Source of the DNA: Pseudoalteromonas rubra | GTDB taxonomy: Bacteria; Pseudomonadota; Gammaproteobacteria; Enterobacterales; Alteromonadaceae | Reading direction: 5' to 3' | DNA: 64,000 nt | NCBI RefSeq assembly: GCF_005886805.2 | Contig: NZ_CP045429.1 | Span: forward strand, 404,501 to 468,500 | In this document: in pieces, positions 28,636-40,041 of the stretch | How positions within the stretch are numbered: position 1 is the first letter of the stretch | Layout: each line of letters begins with the position of its first letter | Position numbers and translations under genes: made by a program | The notes under the pieces: model-generated | Seen by the model: only the letters and a program-made list of their open reading frames with translations | Told to the model about the DNA's origin: nothing | Database searches by the model: none

Positions 28636-30666
28636 ATGCAAATTGCTCCTTTATCTCTTTTTGTCTCTGCGACCCTTTTATCTTTAAGTGTGTCGGCGCA
28701 AGATACTGCAACTGTGACTGCCATTGAATCTGAGCGCACTGAAAAGCAAGCTGAATTAGATAACTATACTCAGGTACTCGAAAAGCATCTGAGCGAAGAA
28801 ACGCGTTTACAAGCACAGCTTGACCTGTTGCGACAGCGTTCGGCGGAGCTGGATAAAGAAAAGAATCAGGCACTTGATGCGATGAACGACATTTATCGAC
28901 GTCTGATTGATGACCCTTCATTGGATATCTCAGCGGCACAGAGCAGATATCAGCAAGCAGTTGCAGAACACAAACAAAATAAAGAAGACATAGTGATGCA
29001 GTTGGCGGCGATTGCATCACATCGCAAAGACATAGAGCAAATCCGCGTTACCAAGCATACGCTCGTGAACACCATTGCCGGCTTGAATGATCAACTGAGT
29101 ACCGCCCGGATTGAACGTTTACGCAACGAGTTCAGCCGTGAAGGCACGCTTGAAGTGGATCACACCATTAACTGTAAACGCACCGAAACCTTAGCGGCAT
29201 GCGAACAACGTGGTCAGCAATTGGGTCTGCAAAAAGCAACCAAGCACTTTATCGATCAAATCTTTGCAAATTTGACCGAGCAGCGAGTAGTGGAACCAAA
29301 GCGACATCTGGCGGGTGCTCAGGTGCAGGTAGTGAGCAGCCATGTGGTTGGCAGTGCATTCAGTGGTCAGGGTAATTATAGTGTTAATCTGAGTGTGACG
29401 ATGCGCGGAGACGTCAATAATAGTCGTCTGTGTAGCTTGCTCAACCTGGATAATCGCTATTGCAGCGAATACGGTTCGCCGTTGGCGCTGGGTTATCAGG
29501 CCAGCTATCCGACCACGTACAGCGATGAACAGCTGACATTTTCAAATGAGTTATCAAAAAGTACGCCTGTGGTCAGTGTTGCAACACTGCCAGCGTCCCC
29601 GGATATCACGGCGGATATCGCCCCTCAACCACCCAAAAATCGTGAAGTAGAACTGACCTTACGCTCTAATGTGTATGACGATGAAGTCTTTATTAACGGT
29701 GTCAGCTATGGCTCCACTAAACTTGTGGTGAATCTGCCAGCGGGTATGCATGACATTGAGGTGCGCAAGCTGGGATACGAACCCTATAAGGCTAACCTAA
29801 ATTTGCGACGAGCCCGGACCCTAAATGCCCGGCTGGTAAAAAAGCCTGAGTCGATTGCTGCACCGACACCAAAAAGCGAGCAAACTCAACCAGCACAACA
29901 AGTCGCGATAGCACAACCTCAACCCGTTACAGTTGTGAACCCAGACAGGATCATCAATGAAACCGTGATCATTCCTGCTGGTAGCTTCAAAATGGGCGAC
30001 TTGACAGGTAATGGCTTGGCGAATGAGCGCCCTGTGGTAGAAAAAGTGCTCAGTCATTCATATGTGATGCAGAGCAAAGAAGTTACAGTTGCTGAGTTCC
30101 GACGTTTTATTGATAGCTCTCAGTATGTTACTGAAGCTGAGAAAGGCAAAGGTTGTGCGCATTATAAAAATGGTGAACCTGTCTGGGAAATTGACTTTAG
30201 CTGGCGTTCGCCTGGCTATGAGCAAGCGGATGACTTTCCGGTCGTGTGTGTCTCATATGAAGATGCCAAAGCTTATGCAAACTGGTTATCTGGCGACCAA
30301 GGGATGCAATACCGTTTGCCAAATGAAGTTGAATGGGAATATGCCGCGCGCGGTGATACTACCTCGGAATACCCCTGGGGTAATGAAATAGGCCGCAATC
30401 AGGCTAACTGTGGTTGGTGTGGCAGTGAATGGTCAAACAAAAGTCCTGCGCCGGTCGGTCAGTTTTCTGCCAATGCCTATGGGCTCTATGATACCGTGGG
30501 TAATGTCTGGGAGTGGACGCAAAAGCGCGCTTCGCAGGACGACGTAACGGTACGTGGTGGCGCCTGGAACTTTGCGCCAAGCCTTGCTCGTGTTTCTACA
30601 CGTTTGGCCCTGGCTCCGGATTTTCGGGCCAACTACATTGGATTTAGATTAGTTAGAGAACGCTAA
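28636..30666 (+). CDS. Periplasmic coiled-coil, PEGA and FGE-fold (SUMF1-like) protein
   Basis: A 676-residue secreted protein. It has a signal peptide (MQIAPLSLFVSATLLSLSVSAQ), a long coiled coil (~30-160), and a middle region with paired cysteines (CKRTETLAACEQRG; CSLLNLDNRYC). A PEGA domain (~336-400, ELTLRSNVYDDEVFINGVSYGSTK) follows, then a linker rich in Pro/Gln, then a formylglycine-generating-enzyme-type domain (~440-676) with PAGSFKMG, LPNEVEWEYAARG, NVWEWT, VRGGAWN and GFRLVRE. The catalytic cysteine pair of true FGE is absent from the C-terminal segment, so it is probably a binding module. The ATG at 28636 is set by GGGAATGGA. Likely role: envelope or cell-wall scaffold. Confidence 0.78.
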   Translation: MQIAPLSLFVSATLLSLSVSAQDTATVTAIESERTEKQAELDNYTQVLEKHLSEETRLQAQLDLLRQRSAELDKEKNQALDAMNDIYRRLIDDPSLDISAAQSRYQQAVAEHKQNKEDIVMQLAAIASHRKDIEQIRVTKHTLVNTIAGLNDQLSTARIERLRNEFSREGTLEVDHTINCKRTETLAACEQRGQQLGLQKATKHFIDQIFANLTEQRVVEPKRHLAGAQVQVVSSHVVGSAFSGQGNYSVNLSVTMRGDVNNSRLCSLLNLDNRYCSEYGSPLALGYQASYPTTYSDEQLTFSNELSKSTPVVSVATLPASPDITADIAPQPPKNREVELTLRSNVYDDEVFINGVSYGSTKLVVNLPAGMHDIEVRKLGYEPYKANLNLRRARTLNARLVKKPESIAAPTPKSEQTQPAQQVAIAQPQPVTVVNPDRIINETVIIPAGSFKMGDLTGNGLANERPVVEKVLSHSYVMQSKEVTVAEFRRFIDSSQYVTEAEKGKGCAHYKNGEPVWEIDFSWRSPGYEQADDFPVVCVSYEDAKAYANWLSGDQGMQYRLPNEVEWEYAARGDTTSEYPWGNEIGRNQANCGWCGSEWSNKSPAPVGQFSANAYGLYDTVGNVWEWTQKRASQDDVTVRGGAWNFAPSLARVSTRLALAPDFRANYIGFRLVRER

Positions 30667-30713
30667 GGCTGTTTAATGATGCCAATGAGGCGGCGTTATC
30701 CATGCCTGTGCAG

Positions 30714-30765
30714 CTGTGTTACAGACACAGAGTGAAATATTTCAACGCAGTGGCCTGAGCCACTG
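30714..30765 (+). promoter_or_regulatory. Two hairpins in the mreB leader
   Basis: CTGTGT-ACACAG (30714-30730) and CAGTGGC-CTGA-GCCACTG (30748-30765) are perfect stems, 40-90 nt before the mreB ATG. No T run follows, so they are not clear terminators and may structure the leader or attenuate read-through from the upstream gene. Confidence 0.4.
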
Positions 30766-30791
30766 TATGGTTTGCAAAAAGAATTCTTTAA

Positions 30792-31849
<1,058 letters not shown>

Positions 31850-31850
<1 letters not shown>

Positions 31851-32689
31851 TGAACCTGTTATTTGGACGGACCATTTCTTTACAACTGCGACTTACTGTC
31901 GCAGTTGTGCTTAGCGTACTGTTGATCCTTGGTGATAGATACACCTCAGGCGGTACCTTGGTTCGGACTAGTCTTAATACGCTGGTAAGTCCGCTGCTCT
32001 ACGTGGCGAACGTGCCCTATGAAGTATTTTCACTGGGCGCGAAAAGTCTGGATACCCGTGACCGGTTGTTTCAGGAAAATGAAGCCTTACGAAAAAAGCA
32101 GCTGTTACAAAGCGAGCAGCTTCAGCAGTATCAATTCTTGCTACGTGAGAACCAGCAATTGCGTGCGTTACTGGGGGCGTCTTCCCGCCAGCAAAGAGAG
32201 CGTCTGATTGCAGAAGTTTTGTCGGTCCGGTCGAGTCGATACAGCCATCAGGTGGTGGTGAATCGAGGTGCCATAGATGGGGTGCTGGAAGGGCAGCCTG
32301 TGATTGATGAAATGGGCATTGTCGGGCAACTGACCCAAGTGGGTAGTACCACATCTCGCGTTTTACTCATGACCGACACGACTCATGCGACGCCCGTACG
32401 CATTCTGCGCAATGACGTGCGTACTGTGGTTGAAGGCACAGGCAAGATCAATCTGGTGCAGTTACAGCATGTGCCACATAGTTTGGATATTCGTCTGGGA
32501 GATATTTTGGTCACATCGGGGTTAGGCGGTACCTTTCCAGAGGGGTATCCCGTTGCTGTGGTTACAGAAATTGATCGTGATGAAGGTCTGCCTTTCTCTA
32601 AAGTGTATGCTGAGCCCGTGGCACAACTGGATCGTATTCGTTTGCTCGTGATTTTGGGCAAGATGGCCAAAGAGGAGCCTGAGGCATGA
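31850..32689 (+). CDS. mreC: Rod shape-determining protein MreC
   Basis: A 279-residue protein with one N-terminal transmembrane helix (~12-30), a periplasmic coiled coil (~70-110) and a beta-barrel domain (AEVLSVRSSRYSHQVVVNRGAIDGVLEGQPVIDEMGIVGQ...). MreC links MreB with the elongasome transpeptidase and the rod complex. It overlaps mreB by 1 nt and mreD by 4 nt. Confidence 0.95.
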
Positions 32690-33162
32690 ACCGAAGTTAC
32701 GCCCTGGTCGCCCTAAGTCTGTTTATTGCTCTAATCATGGCACTGATGCCGCTGCCGTTTTCCATTGAACCATTCCGTCCTGACTGGGTCTTACTGGTGT
32801 TGATGTATTGGTCCATTGCTTTGCCGCATCGCGTGAACATAGGCTGGGCGTGGTGCACCGGGTTGATAATGGATCTGGCGACGGGGTCGCCGTTGGGCGT
32901 GAATTCACTGACCTACTCTATCTGTTTGTATATTACGACAAGTAACTTTCAGAAGATCAGAAACTTCTCAATTTGGCAGCAGGCGGTACTTATTGGTTTG
33001 TTCTTAGCCTTGTATCATCTACTGCAGTTTTGGCTGAATCACTTCCTGTTAGACATTTATTTTAATCCCAGATATTTATGGCCTGCTTTGGTAGGTATGC
33101 TGTGCTGGCCCTGGGTTTTCCTGTTATTACGAAAGTATCGCAGGCATTTTAGGATCCGTTAA
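32686..33162 (+). CDS. mreD: Rod shape-determining protein MreD
   Basis: A 158-residue integral membrane protein of about five helices. Family features include the SIEPFRPDWVLLVLMYWSIALPHRVNIG segment and LATGSPLGVNSLTYSICLY. MreD is the membrane partner in the MreBCD complex. The ATG overlaps the mreC stop by 4 nt, and the stop overlaps the maf ATG by 1 nt (TAATG), indicating translational coupling. Confidence 0.95.
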   Translation: MNRSYALVALSLFIALIMALMPLPFSIEPFRPDWVLLVLMYWSIALPHRVNIGWAWCTGLIMDLATGSPLGVNSLTYSICLYITTSNFQKIRNFSIWQQAVLIGLFLALYHLLQFWLNHFLLDIYFNPRYLWPALVGMLCWPWVFLLLRKYRRHFRIR

Positions 33163-33740
33163 TGACACCAACACTTTATCTGGCATCAGCATCGCCACGC
33201 AGGCGTGAATTGTTGACTCAGCTTGGTTATACCTTTTCACAATTTGCGGTAGATGCAGATGAAAGCCGATTGCCCGGTGAAGCGCCACTGACGTATGTTG
33301 AACGCCTTGCGCGTCTCAAAGCCACCAGTGGTGTGGCGATGGGTTATCAGGATGCGCCAGTACTGGGTAGCGATACAATCGTAGTACTTGAGCAACAGGC
33401 GCTGGGCAAACCCACAGATCAAAACGACTTTATTGCTATGATGCAGGCGTTATCCGGACAAACGCATCAGGTGATGACGGCGATTGCCGTGGCAGATACA
33501 AAACGTGTACTGAGCCAGACTGTGATAACAGATGTTACATTTAAACCCTTGAGTGATCAGGAAATTGAGCAATACTGGCACAGTGGCGAGCCGCAAGATA
33601 AGGCGGGGGGCTATGGCATTCAAGGACTGGGAGGACGATTTGTTACTCAGTTATCTGGTAGCTATTTTGCCGTTGTCGGCTTACCTTTATATGAAACGGA
33701 TGAACTGATTAAAGCATTTATGGCGGGTGTAGATGAGTAG
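33162..33740 (+). CDS. maf: Maf/YhdE-type nucleotide pyrophosphatase
   Basis: A 192-residue Maf protein. The N-terminus LASASPRRRELLTQLG is the family signature, with the catalytic-type VLGSDTIVVLEQQALGKP and the DKAGGYGIQGLGG substrate loop. YhdE-group members hydrolyse dTTP and UTP and modified pyrimidine nucleotides as a house-cleaning function. It is the fourth gene of the mre operon. Its last 8 nt overlap the start of rng. Confidence 0.95.
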   Translation: MTPTLYLASASPRRRELLTQLGYTFSQFAVDADESRLPGEAPLTYVERLARLKATSGVAMGYQDAPVLGSDTIVVLEQQALGKPTDQNDFIAMMQALSGQTHQVMTAIAVADTKRVLSQTVITDVTFKPLSDQEIEQYWHSGEPQDKAGGYGIQGLGGRFVTQLSGSYFAVVGLPLYETDELIKAFMAGVDE

Positions 33741-35205
33741 TGAGTTATTGATCAATGTGACCCCGAGCGAAAGCCGGGTTGCACTCATTGAAAACGGTGT
33801 ACTGCAAGAAGTGCAGGTTGAGCGGGTAGGTAATCTGGGGATTGTCGGCAATATATACCTGGGCAAAATTAGCCGGGTTCTGCCTGGTATGCAGGCTGCG
33901 TTTGTTGATATTGGCCTGGAGAAAGCCGCATTTTTGCATGCTTCAGACATTGTAAACAGTGCATCGATTGAAGAAGGCGTCGATGATCAGCCGATCAAGA
34001 AAGTTCAGGATATCCGGGAGCTGGTAAAACAAGGCCAGTTTATTATGGTGCAGGTGGTGAAAGATCCAATCGGTACTAAAGGTGCCCGACTGACCACAGA
34101 CATCACCATCCCTTCGCGTTATCTGGTATTTATGCCGGATGCCACTCATGTGGGCGTCAGTCAGCGTATTGAAACTGAAGAAGAACGCAGTCGTCTGAAA
34201 AAAATTGTTGCTCAGTACAATGATGAAAATGGTGGCTTTATTGTCCGTACCGCGGCTGAAGGTGCCGCAGAAGCGGAACTACAACACGATGCTGAATTCC
34301 TCAAAAAACTGTGGCAAAAGATCATCAAGCGCCGACAGAAAACCAGTAAAGCTAGCATCCTCCATGAAGACCTCACTCTGGCGTTTCGTACACTCAGAGA
34401 TTATGTCGGTGAAGACATGGAGCGTATCCGGGTCGATTCCAAATTGACCTACCAGCAACTAAAAGACTTTACTGAGGAGTTTGTGCCTCAGTTGTCACAA
34501 ACGCTGGAATACTACCCCGGGGAACGGCCAATCTTTGACCTGTTTGATGTCGAAATTGAAATTCAAAAAGCATTACATCGTAAGGTTGAATTGAAATCAG
34601 GCGGTTATTTGATTTTTGATCAGACTGAAGCCATGACTACGGTGGATGTGAATACAGGCGCGTTCGTCGGTCACCGTAACCTGGAAGAAACGATTTTTAA
34701 TACCAATGTTGAAGCCACATCGGCCATCGCCAGACAACTGAGGTTACGTAATCTGGGCGGAATTATCATTATCGACTTTATCGATATGATTTCTGATGAG
34801 CACAAGCGCCGGGTGTTGCATTCACTCGAAACAGCCCTGGCGAAAGACCGTGCTAAGGCCAATATTAATGGTTTGTCTGCCCTTGGGCTGGTCGAGATGA
34901 CCCGTAAACGCACCCGTGAGAGTCTGGAACATATTTTGTGTGATGTGTGCCCAGCTTGCTCTGGCCGAGGTTCTCTCAAGACAGTTGAAACCGTCTGCTA
35001 CGAGATTTTACGCGAAATTGTCCGCGTAAATCGTGCTTATGATGCCGATAAGTTCATGGTTTATGCGTCACCAGCGGTCAGTGAAGCGCTGGTCAATGAC
35101 GAATACCATAATCTGGCCGAGTTGGAACTGTTTATTGGTAAGCAGGTCAGTATTCAGACTGAGAGCCTGTACAGCCAGGAGCAGTTTGATGTCGTCATGA
35201 TGTAG
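33733..35205 (+). CDS. rng: Ribonuclease G
   Basis: A 490-residue RNase E/G family enzyme at RNase G length (no C-terminal scaffold region). It has an N-terminal S1 domain (GNIYLGKISRVLPGMQAAFVDIGLEKAAFLHASD), the metal-binding aspartates in TTVDVNTG and IIIDFIDM, and a zinc-link-type CDVCPACSGRG. RNase G matures the 16S rRNA 5' end and takes part in mRNA decay. The frame overlaps maf by 8 nt. Confidence 0.97.
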   Translation: MSSELLINVTPSESRVALIENGVLQEVQVERVGNLGIVGNIYLGKISRVLPGMQAAFVDIGLEKAAFLHASDIVNSASIEEGVDDQPIKKVQDIRELVKQGQFIMVQVVKDPIGTKGARLTTDITIPSRYLVFMPDATHVGVSQRIETEEERSRLKKIVAQYNDENGGFIVRTAAEGAAEAELQHDAEFLKKLWQKIIKRRQKTSKASILHEDLTLAFRTLRDYVGEDMERIRVDSKLTYQQLKDFTEEFVPQLSQTLEYYPGERPIFDLFDVEIEIQKALHRKVELKSGGYLIFDQTEAMTTVDVNTGAFVGHRNLEETIFNTNVEATSAIARQLRLRNLGGIIIIDFIDMISDEHKRRVLHSLETALAKDRAKANINGLSALGLVEMTRKRTRESLEHILCDVCPACSGRGSLKTVETVCYEILREIVRVNRAYDADKFMVYASPAVSEALVNDEYHNLAELELFIGKQVSIQTESLYSQEQFDVVMM

Positions 35206-35212
35206 TGACACG

Positions 35213-38200
35213 ATGCAGGTTAAGGCGGTTTGTTTTTTTTGTGTACGAAAAATGTGGCAAGTGTTTGCTGTCACATTGGTACTGCTTGCCGTCTTGGTTT
35301 CGGTGGTCAAATACAGCCTGCCTTACGCTAATGAATATAAACATGATATTGAGTCGCTGGTTACCCAGCAGCTCGGAGTTGAATTAAACATTGGCAGCAT
35401 AAGTGCCAGCTGGCAGGGCAATGGTCCGGCGCTGGTGCTGCGTGATGTCAGTTTTGAAGACAACGCCCGTTCCCCTATCTCTTTGCATATCGCACAGACC
35501 AGCTTGCAGCTAAATCTGGTCGAGTCAGTCCGGCAGTGGCGACTGGTATCTAACTATTTTGTGCTGGATGGCTTTGACGCCACCGTTGATATTCAGGCCA
35601 TGGCGCAAAGCATGGAAGGTGGTAGTGGTGAGTTTGAACAACAGGCGCTGATTGAAGAGCTGTTTTTGGGCGATACGGGCCATTTTGCAGTTCAAAATAG
35701 CCAGGTGACTTTGCTGGTTGCGGACGATAAATCTCACACTCTACTGGTGCCGGATCTGATCTGGCAAAACAGTGCTGATGTACATAATGGTGAGGGGCAG
35801 ATCTCCTTCCCAGGTCTTGCCAAAGGTCAGCTAAACGCGCGTTTTCGTTTTCATGGTCAGCAGCTTAGTGCAATGGCCGGTGATATTTTCATTGATGCAC
35901 AGCAAGTTGAGCTGATGAGTTGGTTGCAGGCGTATCTTGACCCGCAATACCAAACGGCCAGTTCGAGCGTGAATATGCAACTCTGGGCGCGACTGGAACA
36001 AGGCAAGTTCAACGATATTCTGGTCAACTGGTTACCGAGTAGCATTAGCTGGCAACAAGGGCAAACCCACAGACAATTGGCTGTACAAGGTGGGGCTTTG
36101 CATTTGCAACCAGCGCAAAATGGCTGGGCATTAAGTAGCTCTGAGTTGCAGCTATCTCAAAATGAACAAAGCCCCACAGCGCTTAGTATAGAGGGATATT
36201 TTAGCAATAGTGAACGTACGCTGTGGATGCAGGGCCTGGACCTGGCGTATGTCACTCAGTTGCTGTCACTCACACACTTCGACTGGGCGAAGCAAGTAGA
36301 AGCTTTGTCTCCTGCTGGCCTGATAACCGCCGCCAGAGTGTCAATGGGAAGTGATTCACCCGTGTCGTTGTGGCTCGCTTTAGAGGAAGCCGGTTGGCGA
36401 CAACTCGGTGGGATTCCGGGGTTTTCAGGGCTCAATGCCGAGCTAATGCTCACGCCAGAGCGTGGTGTGCTTAGTCTCAGTGCACAAGATCAGGCTCTGT
36501 TGGTAGAAGAGCAGTTTATAGCCCCAATCGCCGTCAAAGAACTCAACGGAGACATTCACTTTTACCGGGATGACGGACATAAATGGCATGTGCAGTCGGA
36601 TAACCTGTGGCTCAGCAATGAGGATTTAAGTGTTGCGTTGGAAATGCACTTACGCTTGCTTGAAGAACCTGTGCTGGATTTATATGCCGATGTATTTGGC
36701 GGTGATGCCAGTATCGCGGGCCGTTATTTCCCGCTACAGCTGATGAATGAAAACCTGGTCAGTTATCTTAACAACGGGATCCAGGGCGGGCGACTCAGAC
36801 ACACTCAAGTATTGTTGTCAGGGCCGCTGACACAATTTCCGTACCGCGGACATCATGGTCGCTTTGAAGTCCTGGCTCGGATTGATCAGGCTAAGTTTGC
36901 CTTTGCGCCGGATTGGGCTGCCCTGCATAATGGTGATGTGACATTGCATTTTGCCGATGAGCGAATGGATATTACGGTTAATAGCGGTGAGCTGTTGAAC
37001 CAGACATTGAGCAGTGGGGTTGTGGTTAGTCTGGCTGATCTTGAACAAACCAATTTGCTGACAGTCAACATCGTACACACGACGGAAGCCAGCACGCTGG
37101 CACCATTTTTCAACGCCACACCAATCGCCGACCCGTTAGCTGATATTCTTCAGGTCGCGCAGGTTGAGGGTGATGTTACAGGTAATGTCGATCTGCTGAT
37201 CGATTTGGTGTCGCTGGATGTCAATGTTCTGGGGGCGGTTGAATTCAAGGACAATGCGCTCTATCTAGAGCAACCGGGCATGGCGCTTGATAAGCTAAGT
37301 GGCACACTGAAATTTATTGATGACAACATTGAACTGGAAAATACCCGGGCGCTGTGGCGAGGGATGCCGTTACTTTTCAGCTTGTCAGGGCAAGGTGACA
37401 GTGCCCGCTATCAGCTCGGCATTGAGACGCGTTTGAGTGCAGCCAGCGACAAGTTGCTGCCGCTCACACAAGGCTTGATGGACGATTTTATTACCGGTAA
37501 TGCCTTATTGGCAGGACAGGTAATGTTGGACTTCACCGAACAAGGCTTCAGTTATCAGGCAGATTTTAAATCCGACTTACAAGGTGCCAATATTGAATTA
37601 CCTGCACCGGTTGGCAAGTCGGCAGATGAGCGTATGCAGTTAACGGCGCAGGTACGTGGTGACGATATTTCTAATTTGATTAGCGTCACACTTGGTGAAC
37701 AGCTTTACTTCGATGGCATTTTAGACAATAACAGTGGTTTGATTGAACGTGCTCAGCTTGTCTTTGCTGAGACTAATCGTGCATTAAGTCAGCCTGGATT
37801 CAATGTGGCTATTACTCAACCTCAGCTCACACTGGCACCCTGGCTGCCATTCATTGACCGCATTATTGAACAGGTAGAACAGCCGTCGGAGCAGCCGGGC
37901 ATATTACCCGCTTTTGATACGCTGCGCGCGCAGATAGGCCAGTTAAATGTCTTTGAACTCGGTGTTAATGACTTTGAGTTAAGCCTTCGCCCACAATCCA
38001 GTGGGCTGCTGGCACGATTGAATGCCAGAGAGTTAAGAGCACAGGTACAGTTTCCAAATGATAATGTGGCACAACCAATCCAGATACAAGCGGACTATTT
38101 GCGGCTTAACCCGCTTGAGCCGACAGATGCGGGTACCACGACTGAAACGGCTTCTCTCGATGATTCACAAGCTGCGCCTGAGGCATCATTGCAGTGGTTA

Positions 38201-39220
38201 ACGAACATTCCGGCTATAGAATTTAACTGCGATGATTGTCGTATAACCCAGTATCAGCTGGATAAGGTGGACCTGGCTTTGCAGGGCAATGGCGAAGCGC
38301 TACAGATCACACGTTTGCAGGTGGATAAAGGGGATCATGTGCTGCAAGGTACGGGTGGTTGGCATAATGGTCGCTCACACTTTAATGGCACGCTGACCAG
38401 CAGCGATTTTGGTCAGTTAATGGAAGAGTTTGATATCACTTCCAGCGTTCAGGATTCCAGTGCTGACATTGAATTTGCCCTGAGCTGGGCAGACGCGCCT
38501 TATGAATTTGATGTTGCCACGCTTGACGGTTCAGTAAAATGGCAACTGGGTGAAGGGCATCTGGCTGAGATCAGCGATCAGGGCACACGGGTGTTTTCTT
38601 TGCTGAGTCTGGATTCACTGGTCCGTAAACTCAAACTGGATTTTCGTGATGTGTTTGCCAAAGGTTTTTTCTACAACCGCATTGACGGCACTTTCCAGCT
38701 CGACAAAGGGGTTGTATATACTGGGGATACCCAACTGGATGGGGTGCCAGCTGACCTGTCGGTCAGGGGGTATGCCGATCTTAATAGCAAAGCCATTGAC
38801 TACGAGCTGTCAGTCGCTCCGCAGGTTACGTCGAGTTTACCAGTGATTGTGGGGTGGATGGTGAATCCGGTCACGGGTCTTGCGGCACTGGCCCTTGATA
38901 AAGTGATCCATTCGGCACGGGTGATCTCAGAGATTAAATTTAAAGTGACCGGCACTATGGCAGAGCCTGTGGTGACCGAACTGGATCGTAAGAGCCGTGA
39001 GGTCGAGTTACCTAAGCCTCCGGGTTCACAGCCTGAGAAACCTGCGCAGCCCGTTGTCCCTCAAGGTGAGGAAACCCCAGACACACAAGTTGATATACCC
39101 AGGTTAGGCGAACAGACGCCACAGCAAGATGCATCAGATACACAGACGGACAAGTCTGTGGAGGCAGGGGAGGGTCCCGGCAGTCTGAGCTCAGAGACAG
39201 GTCAAGAGGAACAACCATGA
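35213..39220 (+). CDS. yhdP: YhdP-family AsmA-like envelope lipid-transport protein
   Basis: A 1335-residue protein with one N-terminal membrane helix (~15-40) and a very long beta-rich periplasmic region. It ends in an AsmA-like domain (GWMVNPVTGLAALALDKVIHSARVISEIKFKVTGTMAEPVVTEL) and a disordered Pro/Gln/Glu tail (~1270-1335). YhdP in E. coli helps carry phospholipids from the inner to the outer membrane, redundantly with TamB and YdbH. A run of eight T (35233-35240) lies in codons 7-10. It starts 8 nt after rng and overlaps the next gene by 4 nt. Confidence 0.92.
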   Translation: MQVKAVCFFCVRKMWQVFAVTLVLLAVLVSVVKYSLPYANEYKHDIESLVTQQLGVELNIGSISASWQGNGPALVLRDVSFEDNARSPISLHIAQTSLQLNLVESVRQWRLVSNYFVLDGFDATVDIQAMAQSMEGGSGEFEQQALIEELFLGDTGHFAVQNSQVTLLVADDKSHTLLVPDLIWQNSADVHNGEGQISFPGLAKGQLNARFRFHGQQLSAMAGDIFIDAQQVELMSWLQAYLDPQYQTASSSVNMQLWARLEQGKFNDILVNWLPSSISWQQGQTHRQLAVQGGALHLQPAQNGWALSSSELQLSQNEQSPTALSIEGYFSNSERTLWMQGLDLAYVTQLLSLTHFDWAKQVEALSPAGLITAARVSMGSDSPVSLWLALEEAGWRQLGGIPGFSGLNAELMLTPERGVLSLSAQDQALLVEEQFIAPIAVKELNGDIHFYRDDGHKWHVQSDNLWLSNEDLSVALEMHLRLLEEPVLDLYADVFGGDASIAGRYFPLQLMNENLVSYLNNGIQGGRLRHTQVLLSGPLTQFPYRGHHGRFEVLARIDQAKFAFAPDWAALHNGDVTLHFADERMDITVNSGELLNQTLSSGVVVSLADLEQTNLLTVNIVHTTEASTLAPFFNATPIADPLADILQVAQVEGDVTGNVDLLIDLVSLDVNVLGAVEFKDNALYLEQPGMALDKLSGTLKFIDDNIELENTRALWRGMPLLFSLSGQGDSARYQLGIETRLSAASDKLLPLTQGLMDDFITGNALLAGQVMLDFTEQGFSYQADFKSDLQGANIELPAPVGKSADERMQLTAQVRGDDISNLISVTLGEQLYFDGILDNNSGLIERAQLVFAETNRALSQPGFNVAITQPQLTLAPWLPFIDRIIEQVEQPSEQPGILPAFDTLRAQIGQLNVFELGVNDFELSLRPQSSGLLARLNARELRAQVQFPNDNVAQPIQIQADYLRLNPLEPTDAGTTTETASLDDSQAAPEASLQWLTNIPAIEFNCDDCRITQYQLDKVDLALQGNGEALQITRLQVDKGDHVLQGTGGWHNGRSHFNGTLTSSDFGQLMEEFDITSSVQDSSADIEFALSWADAPYEFDVATLDGSVKWQLGEGHLAEISDQGTRVFSLLSLDSLVRKLKLDFRDVFAKGFFYNRIDGTFQLDKGVVYTGDTQLDGVPADLSVRGYADLNSKAIDYELSVAPQVTSSLPVIVGWMVNPVTGLAALALDKVIHSARVISEIKFKVTGTMAEPVVTELDRKSREVELPKPPGSQPEKPAQPVVPQGEETPDTQVDIPRLGEQTPQQDASDTQTDKSVEAGEGPGSLSSETGQEEQP

Positions 39221-40041
39221 AAAGCGGCCATATCTATGTTGTACAGATGTGTTCAGGGGTGCACCCTGAGGAGAATCTTGAGCAGTTAAAGGCTTTACTC
39301 AGCCAGCAAACACTGATGCAACCTGCGTTGGTGTGTTTACCCGAATCCTGGCTGGCATTTTGTCAGACCCCTCAGCAAACGCTTGGACAAGCCCAAAATA
39401 ATGCCTACTGGATCACACAAATTCAGCAGCTTTGCCGGGACTTTAATATCTGGCTAGCTGCGGGTACCATCGCCCTCACAGATGGCCTGGGTCGTTATTA
39501 TGCAGCCAGTCTGCTGTTTAACAATGAAGGGGTCGAAGTTGCACGCTATAATAAGATCCATCTGTTTGATGCGGATGTCGCTGACAGCGCCGGGCAATAT
39601 AGGGAGTCAACTCTGACTCGTCCCGGTGATGACATTGTCACCGTGGATAGCCCCTTTGGCCGTCTGGGATTGAGCGTTTGCTATGATTTACGCTTTCCGG
39701 GTTTATATCAGGCGATGCGTGAACAGGGCGCGGAGATACTGCTGGTACCCAGTGCTTTCACAACCGTCACCGGGGCTGCACACTGGCAGCCTTTGTTACA
39801 GGCGCGGGCGATAGAAACACAATGCTATGTGGTGGCAGCCGCGCAGGTTGGGGAGCATGAGAATGGTCGGCAAACCTATGGTCATAGCCTGGTGGTTTCC
39901 CCTTGGGGCGTGTGCCTTGGCGAAGCGCAAACTCAGGTAGGTGTGATTCATGCCCAGCTTGATCTGAGTGACCTGCATGCCATCCGACAGAAAATGCCTG
40001 TAGCGGCACATAACCGATTTAAGAGCGATTTTTATGAGTAA
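39217..40041 (+). CDS. Carbon-nitrogen hydrolase (nitrilase superfamily, Nit-type)
   Basis: A 274-residue nitrilase-superfamily enzyme with the triad context intact: Glu in VCLPESW, Lys in YNKIHLFD and Cys in [13 protein letters not shown]. Such Nit1/NitFhit-branch proteins are deaminated-glutathione or omega-amidase hydrolases, acting in metabolite repair. An AGAGGAA ribosome binding site precedes the ATG. It overlaps yhdP by 4 nt and tldD by 8 nt. This slot between yhdP and tldD is conserved in related gammaproteobacteria. Confidence 0.9.
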   Translation: MKSGHIYVVQMCSGVHPEENLEQLKALLSQQTLMQPALVCLPESWLAFCQTPQQTLGQAQNNAYWITQIQQLCRDFNIWLAAGTIALTDGLGRYYAASLLFNNEGVEVARYNKIHLFDADVADSAGQYRESTLTRPGDDIVTVDSPFGRLGLSVCYDLRFPGLYQAMREQGAEILLVPSAFTTVTGAAHWQPLLQARAIETQCYVVAAAQVGEHENGRQTYGHSLVVSPWGVCLGEAQTQVGVIHAQLDLSDLHAIRQKMPVAAHNRFKSDFYE

